Counted from the first letter of the stretch, positions 33,511 to 43,876 are shown. The stretch: 64,000 bases of DNA from Bremia lactucae (GCF_004359215.1 NC_090612.1:3624857-3688856); one strand, 5' to 3'. The notes: generated from the letters alone by a model not told the origin. Numbers and translations: made by a program.

Positions 33511-33732
33511 TTTAGAGGTTTGAAAACAGCCAAGGGCGATGTAGGGAAGAAACACTTAGAAGAAGGTAAAATGAAAAGTGAATTATCATCTAGCTAGGTC
33601 CTTAGTTCGTCTTGTCGTACTACTCTAAGTCTAGTAACACAACGATGAGTCGATCCCATCGTTACACACAATCATGTAGTGTCGTCCGTGCCCTATGGAC
33701 ATTAGTATCAGTAACCAACATGCTTACCAATA
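33511..33732 (-). repeat. 3' LTR of copia element C2
   Basis: This 222-bp LTR appears identical to 37924-38145 along its full length. Read on the minus strand it starts TATTGGTAAGCATG and ends ACCTCTAAA, not the usual TG...CA. A polypurine tract GAGGGGGAG (plus 33734-33742, reversed) precedes it in element orientation. The flank GCCAC at 33506-33510 resembles GCCAT at 38146-38150. Confidence 0.92.
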
Positions 33733-33743
33733 CTCCCCCTCGA

Positions 33744-36700
33744 CTAGAAGTCTCTGATCTTCGCTTTGTCCAGCAGTGACTCGAACTTCTTCGTCGAAAT
33801 CGGTTTGGTCAGAAAATCAGCCAGCTGTGACTTGGTTTCAGTATACTGCAGCTCAATAATCTTGTCCTTCACTTGTTCACGCACAAAATGGTACCTGATG
33901 TCGATGTGCTTCGCTCGACTTTGATAGCCGTCGTTCTTAGCGATAGCGATTGCACTCTGGTTGTCTTCATGAATCGTAACCGCGTAATTAATCTGCACTT
34001 GCATCTCCTTGAGTAGACTTCTTGTCCACAATACCTCCTGTACACATAACGAAAGAGCCATATACTCTGCTTCTGCCGTGCTTAGCGCCACGCTCTGCTG
34101 CATCTTCGACTTAAAAATCACAGGTGCGCCATTAATCATCACTAGAACTCCTGAAGTCGATCTGCGATTGCACTTGTTACTTGCCCAGTCCGCATCCGTG
34201 TACGCACTCAGCTGAAGATCGCCAGAAATTCCTTCGTAGCAAATACCTTTGCTCTTCGTTGTCTTCAGGTACCGCAAAACTCGAATCGCAGCATTCCAAT
34301 GCTCTTCGTGCGGAAAATCCAAATGGCGACTTAGTTGACATACTGCATACGCAATATCTGGTCTTGTTCCTGTTGCCACATACAACAGCGACCCCACTAA
34401 CGACCGATACGGTCGATTCTTCATTCTTGTGTCAATTTTGTCCATCTTGATCATCGCTTGACCTTCAACACTTGGATTTGACACTGTTTTTGCATCAACT
34501 TGATTGAACTTCTCGACCATTCTTGTTATACATGATCCTTGGCTGATGTTCAGTCTTCGTTTTTCACGCAGGTACTTGACTTCGATTCCGAGAACGTATC
34601 GAACGCTACCAAGTATCTTCATCTGGAAACGACTTGATAGTTGCTCTGCCACATCATCCATAGCACCTGTAGAATCAGCTCCAATTAGAAGATCGTCCAC
34701 ATATAATGCAGCGAAAATCCACGAGCCCTTGGTCTCTTTGACGAAAATGCATGAGTCTGCCGCGCATGAGGTGAACCCCATATCTACAAAAACGCACGAA
34801 ATTGTCTTGTACCATGTTGCTGCCGGTTGTTTTAGCCCATACAGGCTGCGATTCAACTTGAACACTTGGTCACGTCCTGCACTAACTCCTAGAGGAGGGT
34901 ATACGTATACCTCTTCTTCCGAAATGCCATATAGGAATGCAGTGTCGACATCATATTGATGGATAAGCATTCCCTTTTGGCAACACACCGCCAAAAATAC
35001 TCGAATTGAGTTGAGGTTCGCCACCGGTGAATATGTCTCCATGTAATCAATTCCATACGTCTGCCTGTAGCCAAGTGCTACGAGACGTGCCTTGTATCGT
35101 TCAATTTCACCATTTTCGTTCCGTTTAATCGCAAAAAACCCACTTGGTTCCGATCACCTTCTGCCTTGGCCGCTGCGTTTGTATCGTCCAGGTGTTCTTA
35201 TCTTGTAGTGCCTTAAGCTCAGCTTGTATGGCCTTGTTCCAATCATCGCGATGAGGTGACCTAAGAGCCTCTTCATATGTCACTGGGGTCTCGAACGCTG
35301 AACAAGCTTGTTCGTATGCAATACGCAGTCTCTTCGTGCCTCTTTCTTGACACTCATCTGCTCCGTGATTAAAGTCTCCACCTGTACCACTTACAGGTCC
35401 TAGCGCTTGAGATTGTCCATTTGGAACCGATTCAAATGGAACAATCGCTGTGTCTTCGGGACGTCGAAAGCTTGTCCGTCGACTTGGTCGTATCACCATC
35501 TGCCCTTGCCTTGACACTTCTTCAGCTGCTTCTTGATCTTCTTCAATCATTGTCGCATCATCAATCTCAAACATGGGGTCCTCAACATTATTTCCCATGT
35601 GTCCATGCATCTCGTTGTTGCATTCAGATGGTAACACCATCGTTGTCGTACCTCCATCTTGTACGTTACTCTCTTCTTGTGGATCTGGACCGTTATCCAC
35701 GTCCATATCCACGTCTTCCGTTTCTTGAAAATTCTCTTGATTTATAGAGACAACGTCTTCATCATGAGCAGCACGAATCTCTCGGTCACTTGATCTGCTG
35801 TACTGTTGTACGTACTGAAGTGGTGGTCTTTCATCGAAAGTAGCCGATCTCGTGTACGTCACTCTCTTGGCATCTTCATCCCATACTCGAAACCCCTTTA
35901 CTTGGTCAGAGTACCCTAGGAAAATGCATCGAATTGCTTTCTTGGTCATCTTGGTCCTCTTCGACTTGTCAACATGTGCATATCCCCTTGATCCAAATAC
36001 ACACATCTCAGAGAGGTCAGGTTTTTTTCCAAAAATAAACTCGTATGGAGTTGTTGTCGGGTGACTGGCACACGGAACTCGGTTTGTCACATAAACAGAT
36101 GTGTTCATTGCCTCAGCCCACCAAATCTTGTCCACTTGCATATGGCTGATCATTCCCCTGGCTCGCTCTGTCAGTGTCCGGTTCATGCGTTCGGCCAGCC
36201 CATTCTGTTGTGGTGAATATGGTACCGTCGTTTGGTGAATGATACCAAATTTTCGACACATACCAGAGAAACGTCTGTTGACGTATTCCGTTCCGTTGTC
36301 CGTCCTGATACACTTGATCTTCTTGGACAGTTGGTTCTCCATAAGTGCCTTGTACTCAATGAAGCGATCTGCCACTTGCGACTTGTTTTCGATATAGTAT
36401 GCGACTACATATCTTGAAAAATCATCGATGAATGTCACCACGAATCTTGATCCTCCTTGAGACTTCGTTTCCATAGGTCCCATCACATCACTGTGGACCA
36501 ACTCCAACAGTTTCTTCGTTTTCACGTGTCCGTAGGGTGTTTTTGGAAACGTCTTGACGGTAGCTTTGCCCATGATACGCCCTTCACAGATCTCGAAATC
36601 TTCTTCACTGCCTTGTTTCTTCTTGATCTTCAGTTCATCGACGCAACTTGCCAAGCCCTGAATCATTTTACTTGGAAGATGACATAATCTTGCATGCCAC

Positions 36701-37122
36701 ATCTGTAGATCAGCCGCTCTTGATTCGCCACTTGATGTATGCTCTTGATTGGTTTCTTCGCATATGAGAGCTGACTCAACCGGGCTGCAATCTAAGACGT
36801 ACATCTTGTTCTGTCGTGGTACTTCAGCAATTACTTCCGCGTTGCTTCTGATTTCACAGCTCAGATCTGAGGAGATCACTTGAAGACCTTTTCTTGACAG
36901 TGCCGATATAGACAATAGCCTTCGGTCTAATCCCGGCACCCATAGTGTCTCTTCGATCCGGATCACTTCTCCACTCTTGAGTTTCACGCGCACTGTTCCA
37001 ACACCTTTTGCCTCCACTTCGCTTCCGTCTGCAATGGTTATCATGATCGGGTCCCTCAGTGAGTCTATACTCAAGAACTCATCTCTGTCGGGGCACATGT
37101 GGCTGCTTGCCCCACTGTCCAA
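33744..37122 (-). pseudogene. Copia C2 pol (protease, integrase, RT, RNase H), nearly intact
   Basis: From 37122 down: protease MDSGASSHMC (D-S-G intact), integrase zinc domain (WHARLCHLPSKMI, CEGRIMGKA), integrase core (ELVHSDVMGPM, FIDDFSRYVVAYYIENK, IRTDNGTEY, TVPYSPQQNGLAERMN with the catalytic Glu), a hydrophilic linker, then GTKWVF. One extra T in a T6 run near 35135 shifts the frame; RT and RNase H continue at 35042-33744: SIRVFLAVCCQKG, DVDTAFLYG, LYVDDLLIG, LVGSLLYVATGTRPDIAYAV, LSTAEAEYMAL, EDNQSAIAIAKNDGYQSRAKHIDIRY. Codons 33744-37122 have only that one lesion, and the protein matches C1 closely. Reaction: cDNA synthesis and integration of its own RNA in virus-like particles. Confidence 0.93.
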
Positions 37123-37164
37123 TAACCATCCAGCTGACGTCTTAATTGAAGCCGTGAATGATCT

Positions 37165-37919
37165 TTAATCTCCAGATCGCTCGGTCTCCACTTGTACCGC
37201 CTTGCAATCTTGACGCTTGTGCCCATATTTGTTACATCGGTAACATCTCCCCGAGAACTTTTCGCCTCTTGAACTTGGTCTCCCTTCATGTCGGCGCGGG
37301 TGTTTCTTGTACCTTGAAAAATGCGTACTCTTTAGTGCGACTTCTTGGTGCTCTGACCTGGCCATTCCATCGTACTCTCGTCTCAGCATTTTCTTGGCAT
37401 GAAATAGTGTCATGCCGGGCATGTTCTCAATTATCTTGACGATGGAGTCATAGTCTCTCGTTAGACTACCCAATAAAATGACCAAATGTTCCTCCGGTAG
37501 GATTTCTTGCCCGACAGCTTGCATAGTCATGCACAGCTCGTCAAATCTCAGGAAGTGGTCCATGATGCTTCCTCCCTTGGCCAACTTGAACTCATGTAGT
37601 TGCCTTCTAAGCTGCACACGGTTGTGCATGCTTTGTCGCAGGAAGAAATTCTTCAGTATGTCCCACGCTTCGGCCGTTGTCTTAGCCGTGCGAACCATGG
37701 ACTGAAGATTTGTGCTGATCATTGTTGACACAATCGCGAAGGCCTTCATGTCATTGACTTTCCAAGTCGACGCGGTTGCGTCTCCTTCTTCTGGGGCCTT
37801 CATAGCGTCCAGATGCTCTAGCAATCCCTTCTTTGCCAACTGCACCTTGCTTTGAACTCCCACACGAAGTAGTTATCTTCGCGGATTATGTCGCCCGCGT
37901 CAGGCGTAGTTGGGCTCAT
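37165..37919 (-). pseudogene. Copia C2 gag
   Basis: The natural start is ATG 37919 (MSPTTPDAGDIIREDNY), inside the primer-binding site. One base is missing near 37850 (codon ~24), so the frame only becomes open from 37863: VQLAKKGLLEHLDAMK, WDILKNFFLRQSMHN, GSIMDHFLRFDELC, LVILLGSLTRDYD and a CCHC knuckle CYRCNKYGHKRQDC. A single TAA (37165-37167) after SGD separates it from pol, which continues in the same frame. Either the stop is a mutation or pol is reached by readthrough; C1 lacks a stop there. Confidence 0.88.
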
Positions 37920-37923
37920 AACC
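37910..37923 (-). other. C2 primer-binding site, half-tRNA iMet type
   Basis: GGTTATGAGCCCAA on the minus strand directly follows the 5' LTR. It is complementary to an initiator tRNA-Met anticodon loop and identical to the C1 site. It contains the gag ATG. Confidence 0.7.
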
Positions 37924-38145
37924 TTTAGAGGTTTGAAAACAGCCAAGGGCGATGTAGGGAAGAAACACTTAGAAGAAGGTAAAATGAAAAGTGAATTATC
38001 ATCTAGCTAGGTCCTTAGTTCGTCTTGTCGTACTACTCTAAGTCTAGTAACACAACGATGAGTCGATCCCATCGTTACACACAATCATGTAGTGTCGTCC
38101 GTGCCCTATGGACATTAGTATCAGTAACCAACATGCTTACCAATA
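37924..38145 (-). repeat. 5' LTR of copia element C2
   Basis: This 222-bp copy shows no difference that I can see from 33511-33732, so C2 inserted recently. Its outer end abuts LINE sequence at 38146. Confidence 0.92.
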
Positions 38146-38321
38146 GCCATCCGACAATCACCAGGGCCACCACGGTGATCCGCGAACAGCTCAACCGTGC
38201 TTACCCAGACGAGGAGGCCGCATACATCGCCGTGTGGCAGCGACTTTGGATTATCCTGAGCAGCATCTGCAGACATCTTGCAAACCTTAACTACGTTAAA
38301 TAGAATTGTCTGCTTCTCTCT

Positions 38322-38617
38322 CTCATTATATCTATTTATCCCGAGATGTAAACAACAGAGAGAGACAGATAAGATAAGATTTCTATTGCATGTTGAGTAT
38401 TAGCTAATAATTAAGTTAGCATCAACAGATAGAAAGAAGAGATACTTGATTATATTAATACAGTTTTCATTTAACCACCTTTAAGCTAGTTGTCTTAAAG
38501 AGAAGTCTTCCTCTGCACGTACTAGTGTACGTGAAGTGACGTAAGGAACCACTCGCAACTGAAGCAGTGCAAAGTGGACTTGTACTGAAGCAGTACAAGT
38601 CGTAGTGCCCCGTTACA
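38322..38617 (+). repeat. Truncated gypsy LTR upstream of the DHTKD1-like gene
   Basis: The segment matches the 3' two thirds of the G1/G3 LTR (ATTTATCCCG..., GA-rich block, GTACTAGTGTACGTGAAG, ending GCCCCGTTACA). It is probably the 3' LTR of G3, with the LINE cutting into its left side. It ends 122 bp before the first ATG of the host gene and could affect its promoter. Confidence 0.72.
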
Positions 38618-38739
38618 CTGCAGATAAATGGAGCTGATAAAGCAAGCCGACAAATGTTCTGATCCGCCACTATGTCGCAAGATTATGTTTACTAAATTAA
38701 AATTTGAAATAAGTTATTTATTGTATCGAGTACGTCAAC

Positions 38740-41586
38740 ATGCAATTCTCGTACGAATTTTCAGTATCCGCATCATTCGCTGTTCTGCCTTCCTCGCGTC
38801 AAATGCTGCGCCTCCCCGGCCTCCAGACGCGTCGCTGCGTCGCCTCAGCCAACAAATACTCGATACTACCTCAAGCACGCCTTTTCTCGGCCGCGTCTCT
38901 TGAAGCGTTAGCTGCACAGTCCATGGCAACGACTTTTCGTCAGTTCGGACATCTACAGGCCGATCTAGATCCACTAAAGCTACAGCCACGCGCAGCAGTT
39001 CCCAGTCTCGCTGCTGCCAATTTCAATTCGCTACTACGTCTTCCATTATCCGTCACAGACCTTGCGGACGTCGCTGCTGTCCCAGCACTTAACGGCCAGC
39101 AGCTCTACAACGAACTCCACCGCGTCTACTGTGGTAAAATTGGCTTTGAATTCGAATATCTCAACTCCATCCAAGAAAAGACGTGGTTGGCCAATGCAGC
39201 CGAGACATTACGACTTCAGCAAGTCTCACCAGCCGATCTCCGTAATGCGTACGCTAGTATGCTACGTGCGCATGTCTTTGAAACGTTTCTGGCTAAAAAA
39301 TTTGCATCCTTTAAACGATACTCGAGCGAAGGCGCCGAGTCCATGTTGCCCGCCGTTGAGACAATCTTGCAAGCTTGTTCGACCGCCAACGTATCGGATG
39401 TCGTCCTTGGGATGCCTCATCGAGGGCGCCTAGCGCTCCTCGTAAGTTCGCTGGACTATCCAGCCCACAAAGTTTTTCATAAAGTACGAGGCAACTCGGA
39501 TTTTCCCGCAACGTTCCGTGGAATTGATGACGTATCTTCGCATATTGCAACGTCATGCGACAAACAATATGGCCAATCCAATGTTCATGTTTCCCTGATC
39601 CCGAACCCGTCCCACTTAGAAATCATCAATGCCGTTGCAGCTGGGAAAGTGCGGGCCAAGAATGATGGTCACGCGACGACACGTGCCATGGCATTATTGT
39701 TGCATGGGGATGCCGCATTTGCGGGGCAAGGCTGTGTTGCCGAGGCTTTGGCTCTATCCCAGTTGCCAGACTATCAAACAGGTGGATCCGTGCACGTTAT
39801 AGTAAACAACCAAGTGGGCTATACGACCACGTATCCAGACGGTCGCGCTACGCAGTATAAGTCGGATGTTGCCAAGAGTATAGAAGCGCCTGTATTGCAC
39901 GTCAACGGCGAGAGTATTGTTGACGTCATCCGAGCGTGTCGTCTTGCAATGGCGTACCGTACGAAATTTCACAAAGATGTAATCATTGACTTGATTACGT
40001 ATCGTCGTCACGGCCACAATGAAGTGGATGAACCGCGGTTTACGCAACCAATCATGTACGCGAGAGTGGACCAAAGTGAAGCGTTTCCTATTAAATTTGC
40101 GCACGAATTGGAAGTTATGGGTCTCGTCTCTCGACAGAGCTTTGAAAACACTCGTAAACAATTAACGGATCATCTCGATCGCGAATTCTCCAAGATCACA
40201 AGTGGCAATTACAAACCTACGGAACTCGAAGCCTTTCAAGGAAAGTGGGCCACAATGAAACAGCCCAATCGTCACGATCTTTACGTAAACAATGCCACTG
40301 GTGTTGACGTCAACACGCTTCTTCAAGTCGGTATGGCATCGGTACAGCTCCCAGACGACTTTCAATTGCATTATCGTCTTCAGCGTAATCATGTCACCGC
40401 ACGGCACAAAATGCTTCACGTTGAAAGAAAGGATGATCCTGCAAACGTGCGTGTGGACTGGGCCACGGCGGAGGCCATGGCATTTGGAACATTGATGCAA
40501 GACGGTCAGTCCGTGCGTCTTGCGGGTCAGGACTGTCGTCGGGGCACATTTAGTCAACGGCACGCGGCTTTTACCGATCAAACGACTGAGAAGTTATTCT
40601 TTCCTTTGCAACACTATTTGACAAAAGTAGGGACAGAACCATTGGGTACATTGCAAGTTGTAAATAGTCACTTGTCCGAGCTTGCAGTCATGGGGTACGA
40701 GTACGGTTACTCTTTTGAAAGTCCGACGACTCTCGTAATTTGGGAAGCTCAATTCGGGGACTTTTTTAATGGAGCTCAAATTGTGATTGATCAATTTTTG
40801 TCCAGTGCCGAGTCAAAATGGATGCGTCAATCGGGTTTAGTGTTGCTATTGCCTCATGGAATTGATGGAGCGGGTCCTGATCACTCAAGTGGTCGTCTGG
40901 AGCGCTTCTTGCAGCTTGTGGATACACCCGGGCTTACTCCACGCGTCTTGAAGAAAAGAAATGATCTAGAACCGGTGTGGAAGCAATATGAACACGATCC
41001 CAATATAATAGTCGTGAATGTGACAACACCGGCCAATTATTTTCATCTTCTTCGTCGTCAGCAGCAACGCTCGTATCGCAAGCCCGTGATCGTCATGGGA
41101 CCCAAAATGTTGTTGCGTCTTGCCGAGGCGACGTCATTACTGTCAGAAATGGGTCCAGGGACTCATTTTCAACCACTTCTTTCGGATCCCATGATCACAG
41201 ATGCTTCGCAAGTTAAAAAAGTTTATTTTTGTTCGGGTAAATTCTATTATGAACTTGCAAAAGAGCGACTTGTACGGTGTAAGAATCCGCAAAGCATTGC
41301 TCTAATCCGTCTCGAAGAATTGGCACCATTTCCGTTTGAACAAGTTGCTCAAGAACTTTTGAACTTTTCCAAGGCCAAAACGTTCGTTTGGGTACAAGAA
41401 GAACCATTGAATCAGGGAGCGTGGACGTATGCCCAAGCACACATTGAAAAGCTTTTACAAAAGAACCAACGCCTTGACTACATTGGCCGAGAAAGTCTTG
41501 CTGCACCTGCAGTTGGTTTATCCAAGCGCTCTCATGCCCAACTCGAGGTAGTGCTTAATGAAGCGTTTGGCAAGCATAAAAAATAG
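38740..41586 (+). CDS. DHTKD1: 2-oxoadipate/2-oxoglutarate dehydrogenase E1 component, DHTKD1-like, mitochondrial
   Basis: A single 2847-bp exon encodes 948 residues. The family is thiamine-diphosphate E1 that decarboxylates a 2-oxo acid and passes the acyl group to lipoyl-E2 in the mitochondrial matrix; DHTKD1 acts on 2-oxoadipate in lysine and tryptophan breakdown. Features: YCGKIGFEFEYL (~128), KRYSSEGAES (~200), GMPHRGRLALL (~224), HGDAAFAGQG of the cofactor site (~322), YRRHGHNEVDEP (~423), a pyrimidine-binding domain with GQDCRRGTFSQRHA (~590) and WEAQFGDFFNGAQ (~670), DGAGPDHSS (~710), and an OxoGdh C-terminal domain to the end. KRY...EGAES and the EAFQGKW/YRLQ region follow DHTKD1 (~920 aa) better than OGDH (~1000 aa). 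Arg/Ser-rich presequence; Met22 (38803, MLRLPGLQTRR) is a credible alternative start. Converges with MEMO1, 116 bp apart. Confidence 0.92.
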   Translation: MQFSYEFSVSASFAVLPSSRQMLRLPGLQTRRCVASANKYSILPQARLFSAASLEALAAQSMATTFRQFGHLQADLDPLKLQPRAAVPSLAAANFNSLLRLPLSVTDLADVAAVPALNGQQLYNELHRVYCGKIGFEFEYLNSIQEKTWLANAAETLRLQQVSPADLRNAYASMLRAHVFETFLAKKFASFKRYSSEGAESMLPAVETILQACSTANVSDVVLGMPHRGRLALLVSSLDYPAHKVFHKVRGNSDFPATFRGIDDVSSHIATSCDKQYGQSNVHVSLIPNPSHLEIINAVAAGKVRAKNDGHATTRAMALLLHGDAAFAGQGCVAEALALSQLPDYQTGGSVHVIVNNQVGYTTTYPDGRATQYKSDVAKSIEAPVLHVNGESIVDVIRACRLAMAYRTKFHKDVIIDLITYRRHGHNEVDEPRFTQPIMYARVDQSEAFPIKFAHELEVMGLVSRQSFENTRKQLTDHLDREFSKITSGNYKPTELEAFQGKWATMKQPNRHDLYVNNATGVDVNTLLQVGMASVQLPDDFQLHYRLQRNHVTARHKMLHVERKDDPANVRVDWATAEAMAFGTLMQDGQSVRLAGQDCRRGTFSQRHAAFTDQTTEKLFFPLQHYLTKVGTEPLGTLQVVNSHLSELAVMGYEYGYSFESPTTLVIWEAQFGDFFNGAQIVIDQFLSSAESKWMRQSGLVLLLPHGIDGAGPDHSSGRLERFLQLVDTPGLTPRVLKKRNDLEPVWKQYEHDPNIIVVNVTTPANYFHLLRRQQQRSYRKPVIVMGPKMLLRLAEATSLLSEMGPGTHFQPLLSDPMITDASQVKKVYFCSGKFYYELAKERLVRCKNPQSIALIRLEELAPFPFEQVAQELLNFSKAKTFVWVQEEPLNQGAWTYAQAHIEKLLQKNQRLDYIGRESLAAPAVGLSKRSHAQLEVVLNEAFGKHKK

Positions 41587-41702
41587 ACGTGTCTAAAAGT
41601 GTAGACATCAGCAAATGGCGCACTATGAGAAACGAGACGCTTTCATTGAAAAGGAAATGCAAATGTGAATCAAAAGGTGTAAGAATTAGTTTGAAAATGC
41701 AG

Positions 41703-43140
41703 TTACGCTTCGCTGTAGACAATGGCAGATGCGTAACTAACCGATGAATCGCCGTGACGCATGCACGCACTACTTTGAGCATACTTGACGAACTTTAATG
41801 TACATTTGAGTTTCTTTGACGCCAGAATGGTATGCAGCAACAACGAGATTGGGTGTCGACCGCAAATCGTGTTGTTTGTTTCGTCCAAATATCGAGTAAA
41901 GCCATCAGCATCGAAGCGCTCAATAAACTTGAATTGGTTTATCACAAGCGGAGTAATCGTTACAATGTACAATTTCGAGATTGTTTCTTGTTACGTACTC
42001 CCATGCCTTGATGATCGAGATACTTGATATATTCGTGAATTTCGCCATAAGTCGAGTCGTGCGGCTGGTAGCGAAATCTGATGCAGGGTGAATACGACAA
42101 CCACTTTATCAATTTTATTTTTTTTAAGGAATTGACCAATATTTTACCTTGGCCCCCAATGGCAAAAATCCGAGCTGATTACAAATAGATTTTCGTCTTT
42201 CTCGAAATAAGGGGCCAAAATTCTAAAATTCAAAAGAAAAGACCTCTTTGGAGATTGATATCCACATTGAATTCAAGAAAAAAACAACATACTTTCCGTA
42301 TTCTTGGTCCATATTGCTCTTCGTTTTGCCGACTAATAAAGGAACTGCTGTAAATTTACGGCCATTCATCACCTGTAATAGCATTAAGTAAACCAAATTA
42401 AGTACAAGTAAGCAAGTACTTGACCTTGAAGATGAAAGGAAGGTGCATTTCGATACTATGTTCATCTTCGTCCACATCCATTGACATGGTCGCAAATTTG
42501 CCCTTTTGCCAAATAAATAAAAAATGAGCGCCATAAGGCAAATCCAATCATATATCCCTTACAGAGTCCACAAGTTTCTTGTTCACTTCATGATCGATCG
42601 CTATATTTCCTAATGGCGTCTCATATTCGTGCGCTGTTGAAACAGCACATCCACTAGCGCCCACACCGATCTCATCAGTCTTCAGATTTTAGACGTAATG
42701 CAATTTCAAATTTGGACCCTACCGCAAATAAAAATGGTGCGATGGTCCTAATATAAAAACTCGCTTTATACGATCTAAATCTAACAGGTGGTGATACGCA
42801 TACCCCGCCGTTGGACCCGAGTAGCTATACACCGCCATAACTTAATCAAAATCATTGCACTCTACAGGCCATAGGATTAAAAAGATACCGGAATCCAGCG
42901 TGCGGGCCAATAATTGCGCGAATGCTAGGCTGTTTCTCCTGCATGTCATTGTTTTTTGCAGCGTCTAACCAACCTACACACAATCGTCCAGTAAATATGC
43001 GAGAGATCAATTTTTCTAATATTGCTGCTGTGCGCACCTGCGAGCTCGTTATTGAGTTCTTTTTCATCATGTGAGTACCAGGAGCCGGCATGAGTGGCTA
43101 GTCGTACCCGCACGGGGCTCGGTTCTGGCTTCTTGGACAT
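41703..43140 (-). CDS. MEMO1: MEMO1 family protein, nine exons
   Basis: Spliced model on the minus strand: exons 43140-43038, 42973-42889, 42824-42723, 42653-42563, 42502-42425, 42372-42293, 42222-42148, 42077-41999 and 41927-41703. Introns are 52-71 nt, all GT-AG. The 918-nt message encodes 305 residues (human MEMO1 is 297). The family is a redox/metal-binding fold related to extradiol dioxygenases, acting in cell motility and copper/iron handling. Landmarks: THAGSWY near the N-terminus; GPHAGF (His59), GPSHH (His92/93) and NTICGRHP (Cys253), corresponding to human His49, His81 and Cys244 of the metal site; [24 protein letters not shown]; and a closing YAQSSAC...DSSVSYASA. No exon contains a stop or needs correction, so the gene is probably functional. 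Convergent with DHTKD1. Confidence 0.93.
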
Positions 43141-43562
43141 GTGACAAGCTGACAATACAAGCTATTGTAGATTAAAACTTATCATAAAAAGGAAAAAGTA
43201 CCCTTTTTCGTCGCCAAAACAAACTTCCTAGAATTAGTTGATAAATTCAAAAACGCTTCACTTGGTGCGGTCGTCGTTTTGGCTATTGCCACCTCTGATT
43301 GGCTAAACGTTGTTAGCTAATTTCCTGAGTGGCTATATTGTTGGTTCTACGCGAGTCATTTAAAACAATATATACTTTAAGAAATTTAACACCTAAATAC
43401 TTCTTATTGAAACGCACATATTTCTTATAAACCTCAATAACACCCTACCCGTTTTCCTTGCTTCCTCCTTAGCGCCCAGCAATTTTAATGAGTCGGGCAA
43501 TAAAATAGCTTTCAAGCATATGATGGATTCAAATTATACTTTGTAATCTGATGCCAATTTTA
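43141..43562. other. Intergenic region 5' of MEMO1
   Basis: This 422-bp AT-rich space should contain the MEMO1 promoter. I see no initiator consensus, no open frame and no repeat. Its right edge is the G4 LTR end. Confidence 0.6.
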
Positions 43563-43668
43563 ACGGGGCACCTTTCGCTAGTACTGTTCAGTACTATTTA
43601 AACTTACACTGATTACAGTGTAGGTAGGGTGCCTCAAAACTTCACGTACACAAGAGTACAGAGGAAGG
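43563..43668 (-). repeat. Distal piece of the G4 3' LTR
   Basis: AACGGGGCACCTTTCGCTAG...CACAAGAGTACAGAGGAAGG matches the inner end of the G4 5' LTR (58468-58575). The LTR continues at 50791 on the far side of element G7, with GAAGG (43664-43668) duplicated at 50791-50795. Confidence 0.85.
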
Positions 43669-43876
43669 TGTAACGGGCTAAAGTTGCCATAATGTTACAC
43701 AGTCCCCGTTAAGTACACTTGGTGTACTTAAGGGGATAGTCAATTACTTAAATAAAGTAATTAGACCCACCACTCGGGTGTGGTTCACCTTTGTGACCAA
43801 CCCATGTGTATGTGATGCACATAGGTGCATTCACATTAGTAGGATGACGGCTAGCGTCATCCGTTACGCGAGGTAT
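43669..43876 (+). repeat. 5' LTR of chromovirus G7, truncated
   Basis: TGTAACGGGCTAAAGTTGCC...CGTTACGCGAGGTAT aligns with the first 208 bp of the 532-bp 3' LTR (50259-50790). The remaining ~320 bp of LTR, the primer-binding site and the start of gag are deleted. Confidence 0.87.

Larger units (their letters stand above)
32086..38303 (+). mobile_element. LINE (non-LTR) retrotransposon fragment, split by two insertions
   Basis: Three collinear parts belong to one LINE: 32086-32140 (LLLDF...KAYDTVARDFL, RT motif A region), 32568-33505 ([46 protein letters not shown], then a frameshifted C-terminus with CHAHACAHGH-like residues at 33083-33505) and 38146-38303 (ITRATTVIREQLNRAY, VWQRLWIILSSICRHL, stop at 38301). 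The gaps hold a 427-bp bacterial-like segment and copia C2. RT motifs B (RQGCP) and C (FVDD) are present, but at least two frameshifts and a missing 5' half make it inactive. It replaces the end of the G3 RT. Confidence 0.8.

Noticed and set aside
34504..34959. 151-codon plus-strand frame opposite C2 pol
   Set aside because: Antisense shadow of RT; unlike the 3' antisense regions it does not recur in C1.
40162..40581. 139-codon minus-strand frame inside DHTKD1
   Set aside because: Shadow frame of a conserved coding exon; no similarity to any family and no splice or promoter signals.
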